From Anisus vortex (taxonomy: Eukaryota; Mollusca; Gastropoda; Planorbidae): a stretch of 64,000 nucleotides of DNA. Both the position numbers and the translations under genes were made by a program. A model generated the notes under the pieces. It saw nothing but the letters and a program-made list of their open reading frames with translations, ran no database searches and was not told the DNA's origin. Each line of letters begins with the position of its first letter. Position 1 is the stretch's first letter. The stretch is taken from assembly GCA_949126835.1 (NCBI GenBank), contig OX421499.1, positions 25,021,990-25,085,989 of the forward strand, given 5' to 3'. This document shows, one piece after another, positions 1 through 10,804 of this stretch.

Positions 1-386
1 GAATTAAACAGGTAACAAGTCACTGATTCTTGAATGTTTAATCTAGTTTTTAGAGTCAACGAAATATCGTTACGATCGCATTTTAGGAGTGTCTATGTCT
101 ATGTAAAGAAAACGTAAATCCGAAAATCTATTTACAACATTAGAATTGACTGTTATGTGCACATGATTGAATTAGGGGCAGTCTCCCTAACCCTTGTTTT
201 CCGACTTGATGTTTCACCCCACATTGTTTATTACTTACCTTTCTATTGTTAACTAGTTAACCTTTGAGCAAACGGAATTTCGTTAAAAGAAAATTGCTTT
301 ATTTTAAACTTTACTCCTTTTATGTATTTCAATTTTGTTGGAACTTTAAGTAAACTTCTTGCAACCAATGTTCGGATCACTTCAGG
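1..386. other. AT-rich noncoding DNA, nothing recognised
   Basis: No ORF with recognisable homology, no RNA gene and no clear repeat is visible. If the receptor gene on the minus strand continues leftward, this stretch is part of its third intron. Confidence 0.5.
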
Positions 387-583
387 CAGCGATGGCGAAC
401 CTATGGCACGCGTGCCACAGCTGGCACGCAGAGCCATTTCTGTGGGCACGCGAGCATTTACCAAAAATGGAACAACTAAGTTATGATATTTTGTTTTAAT
501 TGCTGTGTTGGCGCGTTGAAAGAAATAAGTTGGTCTTGTATTTTACTTTGGGCACGCGGCCTCAAAAAGGTTCGCCATCACTG
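387..583. mobile_element. hAT-like MITE (CAGYGATGGCGAACC termini)
   Basis: A 197-bp element with imperfect terminal inverted repeats: CAGCGATGGCGAACCT on the left and the complement of CAGTGATGGCGAACC on the right, one mismatch apart. A subterminal GGCACGCGTGCC palindrome is shared in style with the element at 53993. CAG-type ends are typical of hAT non-autonomous elements. No clean 8-bp target duplication is left, so it is probably old. It has no coding capacity. Confidence 0.7.
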
Positions 584-721
584 TTCAAATATCAGAAAGG
601 TTGGAAAAAAAAATTGTTTATAGAAGTCCAAAAATGAAAAGCAAATTATACTGGTATCTTTGGGTGATTAAATCAGAGAGTTTTTATCGATTTCACTGAA
701 CGCTCTCATCTTATCTTATAA

Positions 722-885
722 ATTACAGACGCTCCTTCTATAAAGAAGATTATTGCGTCAGTGGTCCGAGTCTAGTATTGCATCTTTATTAATGTTTTAA
801 ATGATGTTAAGTTACTGGTTTTCTTGGTTTGTTCAGGCAACTGATTTAATTCCTGAATGCCGCACAGCCACCGAGCCCCGTGTAT
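722..885 (-). repeat. SINE 3'-domain copy with GACGC...GCGTC hairpin
   Basis: A diverged copy of a dispersed repeat also seen at 12783, 13537, 29161 and 31570. It starts with a foldback, GACGCTCC then CTTCT/AGAAG then GCGTC, followed by a conserved stretch of about 120 bp (GTTACTGGTTTTC, GGTTTGTTCA, then a GAATGCC block). The tRNA-like head seen in the 13537 copy is missing here, so this is a truncated copy. Confidence 0.55.
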
Positions 886-908
886 AACAAACTGATCTTT
901 TTGTAATA

Positions 909-1673
909 GGCGACCAATTCTTTATGTTATAATAAAAGTCCAGCGACCAATTCTTTATGTTATAATAAAAGTCCAGCGACCAATTCTTTATGTTATAATA
1001 TAAAAGTCCAGCTACCAATTCTTTATGTTATAATATAAAAGTCCAGCTACCAATTCTTTATGTTATAATATAAAAGTCCAGCTACCAATTCTTTATGTTA
1101 TAATATAAAAGTCCAGCTACCAATTCTTTATGTTATAATATAAAAGTCCAGCTACCAATTCTTTATGTTATAATATAAAAGTCCAGTGACCAATTCTTTA
1201 TGTTATAATATAAAAGTCCAGCGACCAATTCTTTATGTTATAATATAAAAGTCCAGCGACCAATTCTTTATGTTATAATATAAAAGTCCAGTGACCAATT
1301 CTTTATGTTATAATATAAAAGTCCAGCGACCAATTCTTTATGTTATAATATAAAAGTCCAGCGACCAATTCTTTATGTTATAATATAAAAGTCCAGCGAC
1401 CAATTCTTTATGTTATAATATAAAAGTCCAGTGACCAATTCTTTATGTTATAATATAAAAGTCCAGCGACCAATTCTTTATGTTATAATATAAAAGTCCA
1501 GCGACCAATTCTTTATGTTATAATATAAAAGTCCAGCGACCAATTCTTTATGTTATAATATAAAAGTCCAGCGACCAATTCTTTATGTTATAATATAAAA
1601 GTCCAGCGACCAATTCTTTATGTTATAATATAAAAGTCCATCTACCAATTCTTTATGTTATAATAAAAGTCCA
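909..1673. repeat. 35-bp minisatellite, about 22 copies
   Basis: A very homogeneous tandem array. Each unit contains ACCAATTCTTTATGTTATAA followed by AAAGTCCAGC. The first two or three units and the last lack an AT dinucleotide and are 33 bp. Interior units differ mainly at one position (GCGACC, GTGACC or GCTACC), which marks runs of recently copied units. No coding potential. Confidence 0.95.
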
Positions 1674-3580
1674 ATCCAAACAGTTTTATTTATTATTTTT
1701 TTAAAGAGTCAATGTAGCTTAAAAGTAATTAAAAATTAGGTCAAGTGTTTGACGTATATTGCAAATTAAATCGTCGGTTTGTATTTGTGGGATTGGGGTG
1801 GGCTTCTGTTGATTTAATTGAGTTATACCAGCAAACTCAATTGCTTATACTTTGTTCAAGCGTTAAATGGTTCTATATTTAGCCGTGACCCTTTGTGTTT
1901 TTTAGAAAACTCTGGTCACATAAAGAAAATTGGGAAACTGTTTTAAAAAGAGAGAAATGTTTGACGTCATATTTTGGCCTTTTAGAAAGACAGTCTTTTA
2001 TTTATAAATTTTTTTGTCATACACCATAAAGATTCATCTTTACTTTTTAAAAAACATCATATCAGCTTTGCATCAAACCCGAATCTTCTTCAATTGTTTA
2101 CCAAATCGACATAGCGAATACCAGAATCATCTTTACTTTAAAAACTAAATCAGCTGTTTGTTTTTTACACAAAGCAAAATTATCTTTGCTAAATGTGCTT
2201 TTACAATAAACAAGTTCAACAGCCCAGAACTTAACCCACTTATAACTCTCCCCCCCCCTCCACCGGTAATTATATCGAGTATGCTCCTTTAAATCGCAAT
2301 TCTTTTTTTTTTCTTTAAACTTTTGATATTTTATCGTTTTTTTAACTTTTTAAACCTCTTGTGTTTCGGTCCGCTAAGTAAAAAAAGATGCAGAAAGTAT
2401 CCAAAAGGACTTGAGAAAATGTTTCCATCGAAAAAAAGGAAATTGGAGATATTTAGTTCGAGACATTTCAATTTGTGTAAGGCAAAAAATAATGGCAAGT
2501 CTTTTAGGTTCTTTCTTTTTAGAAAGACTTCTCGTTTCTGTATCCAAAGAAAGTCTGATTTCAAACTTTAAAATAATTTGACTATTAGACAAGATGCAAC
2601 CCGTAGTGGTAAAAAAAAATTTATAGGATGAGAAAGGAAAATCTTGATTATTTTTGTTTTGTTGATATTGATAAGTCTTAATGAGGTCTGTTATTTTCAA
2701 TAGTTCAGGGGTTATCATGGAGATGAACTTCTGGTTCATTTCCGGCAAGATTATTTAAATTATCTTTTTCGGCTTTTGCTGGTGTTTGACAATTTATATA
2801 AAGTTCAGTTATATATATTATATAATATATTATAGCAGTGACAAATATAGCACAGCTATTAAGGGTATTTAGGATAGATCCCTTTGACTGGGGTGGGGGA
2901 GCACGTTAATGTGATGTGTACAAAATTAAGGTCAATGGTCCTCCCAAATCGTTTATTGTCGCCTCACTCCCGCCTTTTCTAAACTTATCATCCCTTTTAC
3001 CTAGTATACTTTCTAAAAGACACGTTTCTGATATAAATATAAACTTTTGGCCAATAGAAAATCTTGAGGTTGTTGATTTTTTTTCTTATTATTATTACAT
3101 CGTTTACGGCTTTGGTTGCAACAAATTGAGAACCAGTGTTCTACAAGACAATGATGCTGTTTTGGGTCCCGGTACTCGGACGTGTCTCCTGGAGTGACGG
3201 CTCTTTGTGTGAGATGGCTCGACGCCGGCACTCAGTGTCACGTGATAGTCGCTTTGTCATCCATTAGATGTTGCTGTTTATCGGTATTGTTTTGTTGTTT
3301 TGTTGTTGTTTTTTCATTACTCTGAATGTTTGTTAATACAATAATGTATACTTAGTTAAACAAAGGGTTTAACGGTTTATTTAAAGATAGTTTGGAGGGT
3401 GGGTGGGTAGGGACAGGTGTAAAAACACGTGCTTTGCTTATTTGTGTGTGTGTGGGGGGGGGGGGCTTCTTGATAGAGAGAGAGAGAGAGTCGGAAAAGG
3501 GTAATAGTGAAAGAATCGTTGTGTGCTGGTGTTGTAGGCAGATAATTTGCTTATTTGATTGTTTTTTTAGTTAAGGTGGG
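1674..3580. other. AT-rich noncoding DNA
   Basis: Short overlapping open frames occur on both strands around 2323-2748 and 2916-3231. None shows a domain, repeat or splice pattern, and both strands are open together, as expected of low-complexity AT-rich sequence. A short (GA)n tract lies near 3475-3490. Nothing else recognised. Confidence 0.5.
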
Positions 3581-3835
3581 TTTATAGCTGAAATCGGGTT
3601 TATAGTTTATAGCTTGGGTGGGTTTATAGCTTATACGGGTTTATAGCTTGGGTGGGCTTTTAACTTAGATTGGTTTTTAGGTTAGGAGACCTTATTGCTT
3701 AGGTGGGTCTATAGCTTCGTTTGGTCTATAGGCTATAGCTTAAGTGGGTTTTATAGCTTAGATTAATTTATAACACATATATGTAGAGCTTTCGTGGACA
3801 AAAAGCTTAGAGGGTTTATAGCTTGAGAGTATTTA
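3581..3835. repeat. Degenerate GTTTATAGCTT repeat
   Basis: About a dozen imperfect copies of a roughly 16-20 bp unit built on GGGTTTATAGCTT. Spacing and sequence are irregular, suggesting an old decaying array. No coding potential. Confidence 0.7.
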
Positions 3836-4069
3836 TTTTCGAAGAGCACAAACCTCAAACCTACATTTTGACATCCAAAATATAAGATCTAAATTAAAAA
3901 AAAAAAAGAAATTGTGTCAAAGTTTTTTTTACTAATACTAATAGTCTAGTCTTTTTCTATTTTAGACATGTCCTAATTACTACTTTTATGTCCTCCACGG
4001 GTGATTGTCTTTGATTACTAATGGCATGAAAGGATTCATAGCAAGCATTTTTTTTAAATCAATGACTAA

Positions 4070-4815
4070 AGCTGACTGAAATCTGAATCTATGACTAAGC
4101 TGGGATATGAAAAGCTGGGATATGAAAAGCTGGGATATGAAAAGCTGACTGAAATCTGAATCTAAGACTATGTTGGGATATGAAAAGTTGGGATATGAAA
4201 AGCTGACTGAAATCTGAATCTATGACTAAGCTGGGATATGAAAAGCTGGTATATGAAAAGCTGGGATATGAAAAGCTGACTGAAATCTGAATCTAAGACT
4301 ATGTTGGGATATGAAAAGCTGACTGAAATCTGAATCTATGACTAAATTGGGAAATGAAAAGCTGGGATATGAAAAGCTGACTGAAATCTGAATCTATGAC
4401 TAAATTGGGAAATGAAAAGTTGGGATATGAAAAGCTGACTGAAATCTGAATATATGACTAAATTGGGATATGAAAAGTTGGGATATGAAAAGCTGACTGA
4501 AATCTGAATCTATGACTAAATTGGGATATGAAAAGTTGGGATATGAAAAGCTGACTGAAATCTGAATCTATGACTAAGTTGGAATATGAAAAGTTGGGAT
4601 ATGAAAAGCTGACTGAAATCTGAATCTATGACTAAGTTGGAATATGAAAAGCTGGGATATGAAAAGCTGGGATATGAAAAGCTGCCTGAAATCTGAATCT
4701 ATGACTAAGTTGGAATATGAAAAGCTGGGATATGAAAAGCTGGGATATGAAAAGCTGGGATATGAAAAGCTGACTGAAATCTGAATCTGCGACTGAGTTG
4801 GGATATGAAAAGCGT
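4070..4815. repeat. Hierarchical 15-bp / 26-bp minisatellite
   Basis: Composite array. A 26-bp block (GACTGAAATCTGAATC plus TATGACTAAG) alternates with one to four copies of a 15-bp block, CTGGGATATGAAAAG. The 15-mer number varies between blocks, so the two levels expand independently. Open frames here are by-products of the period. Confidence 0.9.
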
Positions 4816-4959
4816 GACGACACTTCCCTGTGTACGTTTCTTTCCTTTTAGTGAGAAATTTATTAGGTAGGCTCGTCCACTCCCCCCTTTTATTTAGATA
4901 GAGATTTTTTCCCCATAATTAACAGGAAGGACCTGAATAACTGAATATAGACCATATGG

Positions 4960-5205
4960 AAGTTAGATCGTACAGACATATAGAGGACATTAGATCGTAC
5001 AGACATATAGAGGACATTAGATCGTACAGACATATAGAGGACATTAGATCGTACAGACATGTAGAGGACATTAGATCTTACAGACATATAGAGGACATTA
5101 GATCGTACAGACATATAGAGGACATTAGATCGTACAGACATATAGAGGACATTAGATCGTACAGACATATAGAGGACATTAGATCGTACAGACATATAGA
5201 GGACA
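4960..5205. repeat. 27-bp minisatellite, 9 copies
   Basis: Nine nearly identical 27-bp units containing AGATCGTACAGACATATAG then AGGACATT. Since 27 is a multiple of three, both strands are open and would give 9-residue repeats (RSYRHIEDI on plus). No upstream or downstream coding context supports a gene, so it is treated as a minisatellite. Confidence 0.9.
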
Positions 5206-5634
5206 CATACAGATTCTAAATCACATAAAGATTAATAATACAGAATATTAATCATATAGAATATTATATCATAAAGAATTTATATCATGAAGAATACAGA
5301 CAATTTCAGTATATAGATCTAAAATAGAATATAGATCATACAAATTCTATATCATACTGAATGCGCAGCCTTTTTTAAAATTGGTTCCAGATATATTGGC
5401 ATTTTCATAACGTCTACGTTTGTTTATAAACATATCATAAGTAAAAAATTATATATAATAATAGTAATATTAATGGTTATTTATCTAGCGCTTGTATCCA
5501 TGCTATTAAATTTAGCATGTTCAGTGCGCTCTTGGAATACATTGCAGTGGCAGTTGTATTATTCTTCATCGTTTTCTCCTCATCTAAACAGTTGCGAGAT
5601 TTCAAGTCAAAGTTAGGACTATATGTCCCCATGG
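5206..5634. other. AT-rich noncoding DNA
   Basis: Starts with decaying ATCATA/AGAAT-type sequence next to the 27-bp array. No gene recognised. Confidence 0.5.
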
Positions 5635-5866
5635 CAGTGGTTCCCAAATGTGATGGTGATCGAGGGATCCGTGGGCGGTCCGTGACCATTTTGTACTATA
5701 GTATCGTGGAATTAGGCAAAGGCCTTTATATATATAGATTGTTTCGTTTCTCATTCGTAAAATTGTAGCACTTAGGGCTTTGACTTATGAAAGGGGCCGT
5801 GAGAAAAAAAAGTTAACTTGAAAATACAAAGGATGCCCGCAAGTGGAACAAATTTGAGAACCACTT
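5635..5866. mobile_element. Candidate hAT MITE (CAGTGGTTCYCAAA ends)
   Basis: The left end reads CAGTGGTTCCCAAATG. The right end is the complement of AAGTGGTTCTCAAATT, giving an imperfect inverted repeat of about 13 bp, 232 bp apart. CAGTGGTTCTCAA is a widespread hAT terminus. No convincing 8-bp duplication flanks it. Confidence 0.55.
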
Positions 5867-6875
5867 CATCCAATGGGACAATAGCCATTCTTGAACTGTA
5901 AAATTAAATATTGTTCAGGTCTGCCAAGAAGCGCGGTTAGGAATGCGAATATCACGCCATACTCCTCTCCCTTCCTAACCAAGACCTTTATACATTATAT
6001 AATATAGATGAAGTACAGTTCGCCATCTTGATTAGACATAGCAGACGAGAGGACAGATAGTAAGTAGACTATAGAGGCTATTCCTCAGAGAATGGTTAAA
6101 AACCGGATTTTGCCCACTCAGAGAGATAAATGAACCATTTGAACTATATGTTTTACTATATTTGAAATCATTATTTTAGATTTTTTTACAAGTTTTAACA
6201 TGATGATGGATATTCAAAATGGCTTTTTTATGTGACTTCAGGTTATGTAAAAACGTTAATTTAAAAAACACAATTAATGACAGGAAGTTATATAAAGTCA
6301 TAGAAACCTTACACGTGAGTGACTCTAAATAGAGGTGTTGTTTTTTTAAGTCTTCTGTCCTTGTCCTAAATAATAGAGTGTTATTTTAATTTGTTGTTTT
6401 TTTATTTATTTTTGTTAAACGCAGGATTTCACCCCCAGGGGTTTTAGCATGACGAGACGGACGTGCAGGGTGGAACGTAGTAAGACATATACAGCCTTGA
6501 CCCTGTGGGTGATTCAAACCATTTTCGGCATTAACTTAGGGATTAATGGACAGCCGGCGTGTGCTTGCCTGTTAGTGTGTGTGTGTGAGTGTGTACGCGA
6601 CGCGTGGGTGAGTGAATGAAGTTAGTGAGCGATCGGAAATTCGCGTGACCGATCTAACGAGTGAGTTAGTGAGTGTGAGTTTGTGTGTGTGTGTGGCAAT
6701 CAAGTCAATAAGCAGGTGAGTTAATAAGTCGGTTAGTAAGGGAGGGACGCATGTAGAGACTGAGGGTGGGGATGGGAAGGAGAGATGGTTAACCCATATC
6801 TGTAAAGGGGCTTTTCAGTGAGGTAATGATCGAGGAATCAATTGGTTTAAATGTTAAATGAATGATTGGTTGAAT
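5867..6875. other. Noncoding DNA with a GTGT/GTGAGT-rich patch
   Basis: No gene recognised. A G+T-rich patch with GTGTGTGTGAGTG and GTGAGTT motifs lies at 6560-6740. Confidence 0.5.
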
Positions 6876-7458
6876 GGTTTAACTACTTACACATGAAAGG
6901 TTTAACTACTTACACATGAAAGGTTTAACTACTTACACATGAAAGGTTTAACTACTTACACATGAAAGGTTTAACTACTTACACATAAAAGGTTTAACTG
7001 CTTACAAATGAAAGGTTTAACTACGTACGCATGAAAGGTTTAACTACGTACGCATGAAAGGTTTAACTAACTACACATGAAAGGTTTAACTACTTACGCG
7101 TGAAAGGTTTGTTAAACTACTTACGCACGAAATGATTAACTACTTACACATGAAAGGTTTAACTACTTACGCGTGAAAGGTTTGTTAAACTACTTACGCA
7201 CGAAATGATTAACTACTTACACATGAAAGGTTTACCTACTTACACATGAAAGGTTTAACTACTTACACATGAAAGGTTTAACTACTTACACATGAAAGGT
7301 TTAACTACTTACACATAAAAGGTTTAACTACTTACACATGAAAGGTTTAACTACTTACACATGAAAGGTTTAACTACTTACACATGAAAGGTTTAACTAC
7401 TTACACATGAAAGGTTTAACTACTTACACATGAAAGGTTTAACTACTTACACATGAAA
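6876..7458 (-). repeat. 23-bp minisatellite carrying a splice donor
   Basis: About 25 tandem units of 23 bp (plus-strand core GGTTTAACTACTTACACATG), a few lengthened by GTT. Read on the minus strand, each unit is CTTTCATGT followed by GTAAGTAGTTAAAC. The first nine bases match the last nine bases of the adjoining GPCR exon and the rest match the first bases of its intron. The array therefore grew out of the exon-intron junction and carries a long series of potential 5' splice sites. Array and exon overlap by design at 7451-7458. Confidence 0.95.
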
Positions 7459-7584
7459 GCACCCAAGTACCAGGCTTCCTTGGCGAAGATGTCCACTACC
7501 ATGGTTGGTCCAGTGATGATCAAGGCGAAGAGGTCAGCCAGGCACAAATTTAAAAACAGCAGGTTAATGGAAGTTCTCATGGAC
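7451..7584 (-). CDS. GPCR exon 3: TM2 and start of extracellular loop 1
   Basis: A 134-base internal exon. It begins after a TTTACACAG acceptor and ends before a GTAAGT donor. It completes the split Arg codon (AG|G) left by the exon at 16799-17022, then encodes 44 residues: MRTSINLLFLNLCLADLF with the class A TM2 hallmark LADL, then GPTMVVDIF, then EAWYLGAFM, a W-x-LG loop 1 motif. It stops after the first base of a codon, T|, exactly where the conserved cysteine of the MCK motif at the top of TM3 is expected. Family knowledge: the P-T-x-x-V and W-x-L-G patterns resemble peptide receptors of the ETH/TRH/ghrelin type. The ligand cannot be named from this. The donor is embedded in the 23-bp array. 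Confidence 0.9.
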
Positions 7585-8304
7585 CTGTGTAAAGACAATG
7601 AATGGCTGCTTTATAAATAGTTTACCTTCTTCAAATATTACAAAATGTATCTATTTTTTTTTAGTTTATTGTTATAATTTGCTATTTTAGCTTTTTCTAA
7701 TATATTAGCTCAGTTCTTTTTTAAAGAAAAATATTAACTCTTCCCGTACCGACCTACTTCTATCTATGCTGCCTTCAGTTCCGCTATATACGCGCCCGGG
7801 ACTGTAAGAGTTACAAGAATACGATATGTCTAAATCTAATCTCACATTTTCGTGCGGGGTTTAGAAGGATGTAATGTTATTGATTTTCCGGACAACCCAT
7901 GGCATCAATGGATGCCTTAATACCATACATAACGATAGACCGTTTGGTAATTTGGCCAAACCTTAAAAGGAGACGGTGGCTGCACCCGACTTGCCATCTA
8001 TAGACGCGACAATTCAGGGTCCCACCTTTCTCATTGAAATTAACAGGGACATAGCCGACAGACGCGCAACCTTTGAGCTAATATCGAGAGCTTCTATGGA
8101 ATCAACTTTACCTGACTTATCAGTAGGCTTATAAAGGGAATTCATAGTCCAGCAACCCCACCCAATAATGTACACGATAGGATCCGCTTTTTTAAATATT
8201 GTACGATCTAAACAAAACATTGATCGGAATATTAGGAATGAAGTTTTAACTTTGAAGCGTTTATAGAAGAATTTCATAATAAAAATGATAAGGAGAAATA
8301 ACGG
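7585..8304. other. Intron 2 of the GPCR gene (left part), mostly unannotated
   Basis: Contains the 81-bp TTAA element at 7734. An 87-residue open frame on the minus strand at 8014-8277 has no recognisable domain and may be repeat remnant. Confidence 0.45.
7734..7814 (+). mobile_element. 81-bp TTAA mini-element, copy A
   Basis: One of three near-identical 81-bp elements. Core landmarks are CTTCCCGTACCGACC, TATGCTGCCTTCAG and CGCGCCCGGGACTGTAAG. The ends are TTAACTCTT and AAGAGTTAC here, slightly decayed from the TTAACCCTT/AAGGGTTAA of the other copies. TTAA-CCC ends recall piggyBac-type MITEs. No coding capacity. Confidence 0.75.
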
Positions 8305-8570
8305 ACTAGAACTATATAACTAGAACTATATAACTAGAACTATATAACTAGAACTATATAACTAGAACTATATAACTAGAACTATATAACTAGAGCTATA
8401 TAACTAGAACTATATAACTAGAACTATATAACTATAACTATATAACTAGAACTATATAACTAGAGCTATATAACTAGAACTATATAACTAGAACTATATA
8501 ACTAGAACTATGTAACTAGAACTATGTAACTAGAACTATATAACTAGAACTATATAACTAGAACTATATA
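8305..8570. repeat. 14-bp minisatellite (ACTATATAACTAGA)
   Basis: About 19 copies of ACTATATAACTAGA with rare A to G substitutions (ACTAGAGCT, ACTATGTAA). Noncoding. Confidence 0.95.
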
Positions 8571-9255
8571 GAATTTTTTTTTACATCCAAAATATAAAAT
8601 GATTACTGGGAAATTAAATACATTCCCACCCAAAAAAAAATGTTTTAGAATAAATCCTTAGCATGCATTTTTGGTTTGCCTTCTTCTTTTATATTAGACG
8701 AAAACTTTAAAATTTTACCCCAAAACATATTTGCTTCATTATTTTTCCTTAAAAAATAAAACATGAACTGATTTTGTTTGTGTTTTTTTTAAGAAATTTG
8801 ACAGAATGTCTTCGGCAATGAGTCCATCTGCTAAGTTTCAGCTCATTAGGATTGTAGAAAATGGATCAAAAAGGCTTTCTAATATTTTTACCTCAAGGTA
8901 CCATCTTATTATAGTCTTTGGTTATTGCCACATTTGGGAGTTACTAAATGAAGAATAATCTTCCCTTTTGCTGTAACGTCACATACCCGAAAATTTCTAG
9001 ATTTTTCTTGTCGGAAGAAAAAAAAAAGAGTAATCTTTGTTGGTTTAATTGTCGCCGCAAGCGATTTGACATTATTTTTAGAACTTTCTTTTTTAATGAT
9101 GTTACAGAGGCATCTTTTATCCATACTATTAATAATATTATTGCGATATATGCTTAGCCGCCTATACAAAGCATATATAATTGGGTGGGTAATATGGTGG
9201 TCTTATTTAGTTCAGTTTAAGCAGAATTTTTTCCAGGATTTCTATTCGACTAGAT
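8571..9255. repeat. Noncoding DNA with a dispersed repeat fragment
   Basis: The segment near 8785-8880 (TTTGACAGAATGT, then AAGTTTCAGCT, then GAAAATGGATC) matches in order and spacing the segment at 56175-56265. They are two copies of one dispersed repeat. Nothing else recognised. Confidence 0.4.
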
Positions 9256-9592
9256 CAGGGGTCGGGAACCTTTTTGTCTGACAGAGTCATTGACACCACA
9301 TATTTTGAAAAATAATTCTGTGAGAGCCATATATTATGTTTAAAACTAAAAATTCTAGTAAATGTGTAATTTCAACACTAAAAGTACAATAATTATGTCT
9401 GTGAATTCTTCTGATGCTGAGCTGCAGTAGACTTTAGCTTATTTGTAGACTGAAATATTCATATGCAATTAATATGTAGATCAAAAAGTATAAAAAAAAC
9501 ATTTTTTGAATAATCGAACATTTGTCTGCGAGCCAGATGCGGCCATAAAAAGAGCCACATCTGGCTCGCGAGCCATGGGTTCCCGACCCCTA
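9256..9592. mobile_element. hAT MITE, 337 bp, intact target duplication
   Basis: The ends are CAGGGGTCGGGAACC and the complement TAGGGGTCGGGAACC. The flanks carry a perfect 8-bp duplication, GACTAGAT (9248-9255 and 9593-9600), as expected for hAT transposition. Subterminal GAGAGCCATA and GCGAGCCAGATG/CATCTGGCTCGC motifs are shared with the copy at 16034. Non-autonomous, no ORF. It lies in inferred intron 2 of the GPCR gene. Confidence 0.93.
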
Positions 9593-9679
9593 GACTAGAT
9601 AGTATTTATTTTGACATATCTTATGGCCGGTTGCCAATATCCTAACTGTGTTTTATTTCATGTTATATTTATCTTTATT

Positions 9680-9860
9680 ACAGACGTTCCTTATATACAA
9701 GAAATATTACGTCCAAACACGGCCCAATTCGTTAAGCCTCCTTGTACCTTTCCTTAGGGCTAGTGAGCCAGCGTTCACCACTTTCCGTTGCCACGGACAT
9801 GTCGCGGGTTAAATCCTTGCCGCCGACCGATCCATGCTGTCATGCAGGAGTTGTTGTTTT
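9680..9860. repeat. Two abutting SINE fragments
   Basis: CAGACGTTCCTTATATACAA to ACGTCC (9683-9714) is the hairpin domain of the SINE seen at 13537. The following CTAGTGAGCCAGCGTTCACC block (about 9759-9785) matches the tail region of the SINE at 10631. Both are truncated and decayed. Confidence 0.45.
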
Positions 9861-10265
9861 TTTGCCAAACGGACTTAATAATCTTCTATCTAGAAGGAAC
9901 GCCTGTAAAACTTATAAGGGGATTGGGTGACCAGCCTACATTTACTTTTTTTCACTAGTGTGTCCGGAAACTTGAAGTAACCTTCCAATGAAAAAAACTC
10001 AAGGACACCTCTCATAGAAACCCTGTACGGCAATACGAATGCGCCGCCGCTAGGTAGCCTAATTGTGTTACAGGTCATTTATTCATGGATTAAATTAAAC
10101 CTTATATTTTGATAAGTTAAAGTGTTGTTAATTAAATAATGTAAATTTCAAGCTGTTGTTTGTTTAAATGCGGTTTACCCAGTCCATGCATTGAAGCCAC
10201 TTGGGAAGAAGAAAATGTATATTAATTTGTCCATACAAATGTAACTAATTAAACTTGCAGTTACT
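9861..10265. other. Noncoding DNA
   Basis: No gene seen. A GAAGCCACTTGGGAAGAAGAA block (about 10192-10212) resembles the distal part of the SINE repeats at 12783 and 31570. Confidence 0.4.
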
Positions 10266-10346
10266 TTAACCCTTACAGTCCCGGGCGCGTAAATAGCGGA
10301 ACTGAAGGCAGCATAGATAGAAGTAGGTCGGTACGGGAAGGGTTAA
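10266..10346 (-). mobile_element. 81-bp TTAA mini-element, copy B
   Basis: Inverted copy of the 81-bp element. TTAACCCTTACAGTCCCG is at the left and GTACGGGAAGGGTTAA at the right, so TTAA flanks both sides. It differs from copies A and C at only one or two internal bases. Confidence 0.85.
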
Positions 10347-10630
10347 TGTGTTTTTACATTATCGTGCCGTATTTTGTTATAACTTAATGCATTGTGCTAT
10401 TATTATATTTTTTTTCTTTTAATATTCATTTCTGATGTGTCTAAATTTAAAGACTTACACTTTGGTGTTGTGCGTATTGTTAGTTATGTATGTTCAGTTG
10501 TAATAAACCTAACTTTTTATGTATAGGTGTTAGCTGTTTAAATAAATATTGTCTGTAGTTAATAATACTCAGACCAAAGTTCTAACTAATGCTGGGTAGC
10601 TAGTTTTGTTGGTAGCTTGTGTAAAAAGTA
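10347..10630. other. AT-rich noncoding DNA
   Basis: No gene, repeat or RNA recognised. Confidence 0.5.
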
Positions 10631-10804
10631 AAGTATCCCGTCGGGGCCGGTGAGGCAGCGTTCACCCCTTTCTGTGGGCACGGCATACTAGGGGATTATG
10701 TGGTTGACTCCAGGACCGAGAACAAATCCTAACCTTCACCAGGATTCGAACCCAGGACCTTCGGTGCGCCAGCCGATCGCTCTGCAGCTCGACCAACGTG
10801 CCCC
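10631..10804 (-). repeat. tRNA-derived SINE, full-length copy
   Basis: On the minus strand it starts GGGGCACGT and has an A box TGGTCGAGCTG fitting TRGYNNAGYNG and a perfect B box GGTTCGAATCC. It then has a body with TAGTATGCCGTGCCC and GTGAACGCTGC, ending CCGACGGGATACTTT. This is the layout of a Pol III-promoted tRNA-derived SINE. Tail-only relatives occur at 9759, 24661-25030 and 53655. Confidence 0.85.

Noticed and set aside
909..1673. Possible CRISPR array
   Set aside because: Units are contiguous with no unique spacers, and the genome is eukaryotic. The same applies to the arrays at 6876, 14497, 17823 and 32513.
2323..2748. Overlapping frames on both strands
   Set aside because: AT-rich low complexity with no domain; overlap on both strands argues for chance.
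4956..5219. RSYRHIEDI repeat protein
   Set aside because: 27-bp minisatellite in frame on both strands; isolated, no gene context.
1..7440. Further GPCR exons (TM3-TM7)
   Set aside because: No minus-strand frame shows a DRY, NPxxY or similar motif with splice sites; presumably beyond the window edge.
10631..10804. tRNA gene (good A and B boxes, minus strand)
   Set aside because: No full cloverleaf; body and tail are shared with several dispersed copies, so it is a SINE. The heads at 13537, 31963, 35605 and 48055 were treated the same way.
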